Source: SOIA01 sp964346585 | GTDB taxonomy: Bacteria > Acidobacteriota > Aminicenantia > Aminicenantales > Aminicenantaceae | Reading direction: 5' to 3' | DNA: 9,176 nt | Assembly: GCA_964346585.1 (NCBI GenBank) | Contig: CAYFVQ010000107.1 | Coordinates: 1-9,176 of the forward strand | Shown here: positions 6,679-9,176 of the stretch, one piece after another | How positions within the stretch are numbered: the first letter of the stretch is position 1 | How the letters are laid out: each line of letters starts with the position of its first letter | Program-made: the position numbers and the translations under genes | The notes under the pieces: model-generated | The model's database searches: none | What the model was told of the DNA's origin: nothing | Seen by the model: only the letters and a program-made list of their open reading frames with translations

Positions 6679-7149
6679 CTACACACAAGACGGAATGCTT
6701 TTGTCCGCATTTTTGGTCCAGTCTTCCCAATTGCCATACCTTGGGAAGTGGAGGAATACGAGTATGAATGATAAGCCGGCTAACTGATAAAAATCCCTGA
6801 TAGAGCCGGCCAGCAAGAAAATCAGGAGGCCCAATATCGCCGGCACCTCACAGAGAGCCACTGTGATCACAGCCGATCGAAAAAGCTTGCGAATGAGGCT
6901 TTGGGCATCATCGGTGGATGACTTACGCAACATCATGTTTCGTAAGACCCTGATGATAAAAATATTGACCACTACGATTCCGTAGAATAAATACCGGATT
7001 GTAGTGATATCCGATATCTCTACAAAACCCGTGAACGGCGCGAATTGTCTTCTTATGATTTCGACGACGATAGCATAAATTATCAAGGTCGCAATGATGG
7101 CCGCATTCAGAGTGAGGGCCATTTGATGCGCTTTTTTTAAATCGTTCAT
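6679..7149 (-). CDS. Four-helix membrane protein of unknown function
   Basis: This is a 156-residue integral membrane protein. Helices lie at about 11-32, 50-69, 92-114 and 118-134, arranged as two hairpins. A charged cytoplasmic-type loop sits between (about 70-90, with several K and R), and the polar tail begins HFPRYGNWEDWTK. The third helix, ITVALCEVPAILGLLIFLLA, carries a glutamate (E101) inside the membrane and resembles the proton-binding helix of ATP-synthase c subunits. I do not recognise a named family. The ATG at 7149 has GGAG eight bases upstream (7158-7161). It is followed by the half-size permease on the same strand, so the two may form a small membrane-protein operon. No transport function is assigned. 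Confidence 0.82.
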   Translation of the reverse strand: MNDLKKAHQMALTLNAAIIATLIIYAIVVEIIRRQFAPFTGFVEISDITTIRYLFYGIVVVNIFIIRVLRNMMLRKSSTDDAQSLIRKLFRSAVITVALCEVPAILGLLIFLLAGSIRDFYQLAGLSFILVFLHFPRYGNWEDWTKNADKSIPSCV

Positions 7150-7175
7150 CTATCTTTCTCCATACAGTTCTCTAT

Positions 7176-7204
7176 ACTTTATCCATAGCTCTACTAACAA
7201 TCAA
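7176..7204 (-). promoter_or_regulatory. Possible sigma-70-type promoter for the four-helix membrane gene
   Basis: On the minus strand TTGATT (7204-7199) and TAAAGT (7181-7176) are separated by 17 bases. They match the -35 and -10 consensus at 4-5 and 4 of 6 positions. The start would be near 7169, about 20 nt before the ATG. The surrounding 7205-7301 is AT-rich and holds nothing else that I can recognise. Confidence 0.3.
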
Positions 7205-7301
7205 GTCCTTAATACAGAGAATATGGAATGCAAGACCGAGAAAATACAAATTACTTGTAATAACTTATACTATTTCTTGATAATAAAAAAAGAATGGTTA
7301 T

Positions 7302-7503
7302 CCTGGATTATTCACGAGTCGAGGTTGCCGGAGACAGGAGGCACAGCGCAAGATGCTGCGGTCGTCCACCGCTCTTGCGCTGTAACGAAGTAGATTCGGT
7401 GAGATCGGCTCGCCCGAAGGGTGAAAGATGCCGACATATAATAATCAGTTAACCTAAGAGATTTTTTTTATGTGGCGTCGGTAGATTTTATGAATAATTC
7501 AGG
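7302..7503 (+). mobile_element. MITE-like element, copy 1 (202 bp)
   Basis: This non-coding element matches, in opposite orientation, a second copy at 8402-8604. The first 137 bases (7302-7438) align without gaps to 8604-8468 with about nine differences. The last 30 bases differ at two positions, and about 36 bases between are diverged. The ends are imperfect terminal inverted repeats: CCTGGATTATTCAC at the left and the reverse complement of CCTGAATTATTCAT at the right. TTAT occurs directly on each side (7298-7301 and 7504-7507), consistent with a 4-bp target duplication. No transposase is encoded. The right end touches the TAA stop of the gene at 7504-8286. It is more GC-rich than the flanks. 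The orientation given (plus) takes the long conserved end as the left end. Confidence 0.82.
7343..7383 (+). repeat. Strong stem-loop inside MITE copy 1
   Basis: ACAGCGCAAGA (7343-7353) pairs perfectly with TCTTGCGCTGT (7373-7383), 11 bp. Inside, GCGGT (7358-7362) pairs with ACCGC (7368-7372) around the loop CGTCC, with TGCT bulged on one side. The matching hairpin in copy 2 is at 8523-8563, with one wobble and one mismatch. It could be a folded RNA element or the cruciform seen in many small non-autonomous elements. Confidence 0.75.
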
Positions 7504-8286
7504 TTATTTAATTTCTCTAATTTTTGGAATAAGATTTCTTATTTTTTTGACTAAATCCTCGACTGCTTTTCGTTCCTGAGAAGTGATTTCACTGCCAGTA
7601 ATTCCCAAGTCAATATAATTGTCATAACGCTCGGCAGCCGCATTCATATAGCATGTGGCCGAGTTATAGACAAAATCCAGGTTTTCCCACGACTTATATG
7701 CCTCTAAATACTCCGCAGCCGCTTTAGCATAATCTCCTTCATCCACGTATTTTTTAGCATTCTGCATCAGGTCATAACCCTCGGCAACTTTTTTTGACTT
7801 GAATACCTCCACGTAAGGTGCATCCTCCCAATTTTTTGCACTCAAAGTCCCCCATTTGATCGTATCCTCGATGTCTTCATCATAAGAAGGTTCAATGACA
7901 TAAGCTCTGTAGTAGAGCCGCACAACGAACTTCCCTTTTGCCAATGCTTCCCAGGCTTCTTTGGGGAGCTCGTAGCTGGCTTCTCCTTTACTGTCTGTCT
8001 TTATTTCTTCCCCTCCGATACTGTTGTTTCCATAATAACTTGAGTAGAAGTTTTTATCATTCTGATTATCCACATCGATGAGAATTTTCTTTTCGGTCGC
8101 CAGCTCAATGCATATGACAGCATTCGGGTCAGCTCCGAGGGCAAAAGATGGAGGGCCTTCTGAATCAAAATAGTAATATTCCATATCTGGAAGAAGGGTT
8201 ACGGATGTTTCTTGTGCGGCTGGAATCAGAATAATAAATAATAGTGTTAAAGCTAAAGGGCTGATTTTCAGAAAAGCTCTAATCAT
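7504..8286 (-). CDS. Secreted or periplasmic protein with beta-rich domain and TPR-like tail (paralog 1)
   Basis: This 260-residue protein has a Sec-type signal peptide: MIRAFLK, hydrophobic core about 8-22, likely cut after IPAA (residue 24). The mature protein has a beta-rich region (about 30-160), with SYELPKEAWEALAKGK and VVRLYYRAY as landmarks. A helical TPR-like part (about 165-225) follows, with EGDYAKAAAEYLEAYKSW and DFVYNSATCYMNAA, and then a charged C-terminal helix. The start is ATG at 8286 with GAGGAGG six bases upstream; a GTG five codons earlier would place that site inside the gene. Its paralog is the next gene to the right (8605 onward), similar over about 190 residues. The gene is bracketed by two inverted MITE-like copies, and its TAA directly abuts copy 1. 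No enzymatic motif is seen; a scaffold or interaction role is only a guess. Confidence 0.85.
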   Translation of the reverse strand: MIRAFLKISPLALTLLFIILIPAAQETSVTLLPDMEYYYFDSEGPPSFALGADPNAVICIELATEKKILIDVDNQNDKNFYSSYYGNNSIGGEEIKTDSKGEASYELPKEAWEALAKGKFVVRLYYRAYVIEPSYDEDIEDTIKWGTLSAKNWEDAPYVEVFKSKKVAEGYDLMQNAKKYVDEGDYAKAAAEYLEAYKSWENLDFVYNSATCYMNAAAERYDNYIDLGITGSEITSQERKAVEDLVKKIRNLIPKIREIK

Positions 8287-8292
8287 TTTTTT

Positions 8293-8299
8293 CCTCCTC
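8293..8299 (-). promoter_or_regulatory. Ribosome binding site deciding the start of paralog 1
   Basis: The minus strand reads GAGGAGG with a six-base A-rich spacer to ATG at 8286. This favours that ATG over the in-frame GTG at 8301. Confidence 0.8.
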
Positions 8300-8323
8300 A
8301 CTGAGCGAGCCTGAAATATCTTG

Positions 8324-8352
8324 GTAAAAAACTAGAAAACACGAAAAGTCAA
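8324..8352 (-). promoter_or_regulatory. Possible sigma-70-type promoter for paralog 1
   Basis: On the minus strand TTGACT (8352-8347) matches the -35 consensus at five of six positions. Seventeen bases later TTTTAC (8329-8324) is a poor -10, matching three of six. Transcription would start near 8317, about 30 nt before the ATG. It lies in the ~100 bp between the gene and MITE copy 2, so the gene would keep its own promoter inside the bracketed segment. Confidence 0.3.
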
Positions 8353-8401
8353 ACAAATGCTCATCATTTCTTATTTGAGTGTAAATGTTATTTTTTATTA
8401 T

Positions 8402-8604
8402 CCTGAATTATTCATAAAATTTGCCGACGCCTTTTTCAAAACACCTTTGAAGTATAACAAATAATCTTATGTCGGCATCTTTTCCCCTTCGGGCGAGCCG
8501 ATCTCACCCCATCTACTTCGTTACAGCGCAAGAGCGGTGGACGACCACAGCATCTTGTGCTGTGCCTCGTATCTGCGGCAACCTCGACTCGTGAATAATC
8601 CAGG
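8402..8604 (-). mobile_element. MITE-like element, copy 2 (203 bp)
   Basis: This is the inverted partner of the element at 7302-7503. Read on the minus strand it starts CCTGGATTATTCAC at 8604 and ends in ATGAATAATTCAGG at 8402. TTAT flanks both sides (8398-8401 and 8605-8608). Here the terminal repeats extend further inward: TTGCCG near the left end has its complement CGGCAA near the right end. TGCCGAC and GTCGGCA also bracket the diverged internal stretch. The stem-loop equivalent to that in copy 1 is at 8523-8563. The left end directly abuts the TAA stop of paralog 2. Open frames crossing this element (for example 8436-8657 on the minus strand) are not credible genes. Confidence 0.82.
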
Positions 8605-9176
8605 TTATTTAAGACTAGGTACAATTTCTTCCAATCTTTGTATATGTTTCTCTGCATCTTTTTGGGTTTGACCAGTCGTATCTGAAAACTCTATAGTCTC
8701 TTTGAAGCTCTGGTGGGCTAAACAAACGTAACATATTCCTATGTTATAAAGAAAGCTTGGATCATCCCAATAGAGCCAAGCCGATTCAAATTGTTTAATA
8801 GCTTCTTCATACTCTCCTTTCCCCACAAGTTCTTTCCCCTTTTCGAAACAATCATAAGCATTTTTCATTCCGATTTCTTTATATATCTCTACAGAAGGGG
8901 CATCTTCCCAATTCAAGACGCTCAGAGTCCCCCATTCTGGATTATTATTTTTAATCTGATAAGCTCGATAATAAAGAAGAATCCTTACATTCTTGCCAGT
9001 TAAAGCATTCCAAGCTCCTTGGGGAAGCGTGTAAGTTAATTCGCCCCTATCATCAGTCTTGATTTCCTGGCCACTGATATTCTTATTTCCTTTAAGGCTT
9101 GAAAAAAAGTTATCGTCCGTTTGTTTGGGTTGAGCAATGAGCAGATTTTTTTCTGTGGCCACTTCAACACAGATTA
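8605..9176 (-). CDS. Paralog 2 of the beta-rich/TPR-like secreted protein, N-terminus beyond the window
   Basis: The frame is open to the right edge, so the 5' end is missing; 189 residues are visible. A GTG at 9162 looks like a possible start. However, the codons before it read I-C-V-E, continuing directly into ATEKNLLI, and paralog 1 has ICIELATEKKILI at the same place, so the gene clearly extends further. Landmarks shared with paralog 1 include EIKTD, LLYYRAY/RLYYRAY, WGTLSxxNWEDAP and a TPR-like pair (KGEYEEAIKQFESAWLYW, then FLYNIGICYVCLA). A signal peptide is expected off the edge. It ends IVPSLK-TAA, and the stop codon is directly followed by MITE copy 2. It is probably a tandem duplicate; function is unknown. 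Confidence 0.85.
   Translation of the reverse strand, partial: ICVEVATEKNLLIAQPKQTDDNFFSSLKGNKNISGQEIKTDDRGELTYTLPQGAWNALTGKNVRILLYYRAYQIKNNNPEWGTLSVLNWEDAPSVEIYKEIGMKNAYDCFEKGKELVGKGEYEEAIKQFESAWLYWDDPSFLYNIGICYVCLAHQSFKETIEFSDTTGQTQKDAEKHIQRLEEIVPSLK

Noticed and set aside
7302..8604. CRISPR array or REP-type cluster as an explanation of the repeats
   Set aside because: There are only two copies, ~200 bp long, inverted and 900 bp apart, with terminal inverted repeats and TTAT flanks; this fits a MITE-like element rather than short regularly spaced repeats.
8436..8657. Minus-strand open frame of 73 codons
   Set aside because: It runs across MITE copy 2 and into the end of paralog 2 in a different frame, with no ribosome site.

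Overview
This 9.2 kb window reads as a chromosomal stretch from a Gram-negative (diderm) bacterium of moderate GC. The grounds are an NtrC-type sigma-54 activator with an NtrY-like kinase, a membrane-anchored HlyD/MacA-type adaptor, and strong AGGAGG ribosome binding sites before most genes. The combination is common in Acidobacteriota/Aminicenantes-like and Bacteroidota-like lineages, but the sequence alone does not settle the phylum.

Left part (1-5411): a sigma-54-controlled export module. A minus-strand operon runs adaptor (1038-2294), MacB/LolD-type ATPase (280-969), then an unrecognised small gene that leaves the left edge (1-207). Divergent from it, on the plus strand, are an NtrC-family response regulator (2690-4066) and its overlapping membrane histidine kinase (4056-5411). 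The 395-bp gap between the two units holds two near-consensus sigma-54 promoters facing away from each other: TGGCACA-N4-TTGC on the minus strand before the adaptor, and GGGCACG-N4-TTGC on the plus strand before the regulator. Between them are short repeats suited to an activator site. The simplest reading is that the kinase senses a signal and phosphorylates the regulator, which then switches on both the export operon and its own operon. The permease expected after the ATPase is not in view.

Middle (5412-7301): a cysteine-rich DUF3795-like protein with a TTG start (5589-5933), a convergent gap with a stem-loop, then two minus-strand membrane proteins. These are a half-size DUF318/ArsP-like permease (6092-6586) and a four-helix membrane protein (6679-7149), one helix of which resembles an ATP-synthase c-subunit helix.

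Right part (7302-9176): two tandem paralogous secreted or periplasmic proteins with a beta-rich domain and a TPR-like tail (7504-8286 and 8605 to the right edge). Two copies of a ~202-bp non-coding element (7302-7503 and 8402-8604) lie in opposite orientation. Each has imperfect terminal inverted repeats, is flanked by TTAT on both sides, carries a strong internal stem-loop, and sits directly against the TAA stop codon of one paralog. I read them as MITE-like elements. This pair and the divergent sigma-54 promoters are the most notable parts of the window.
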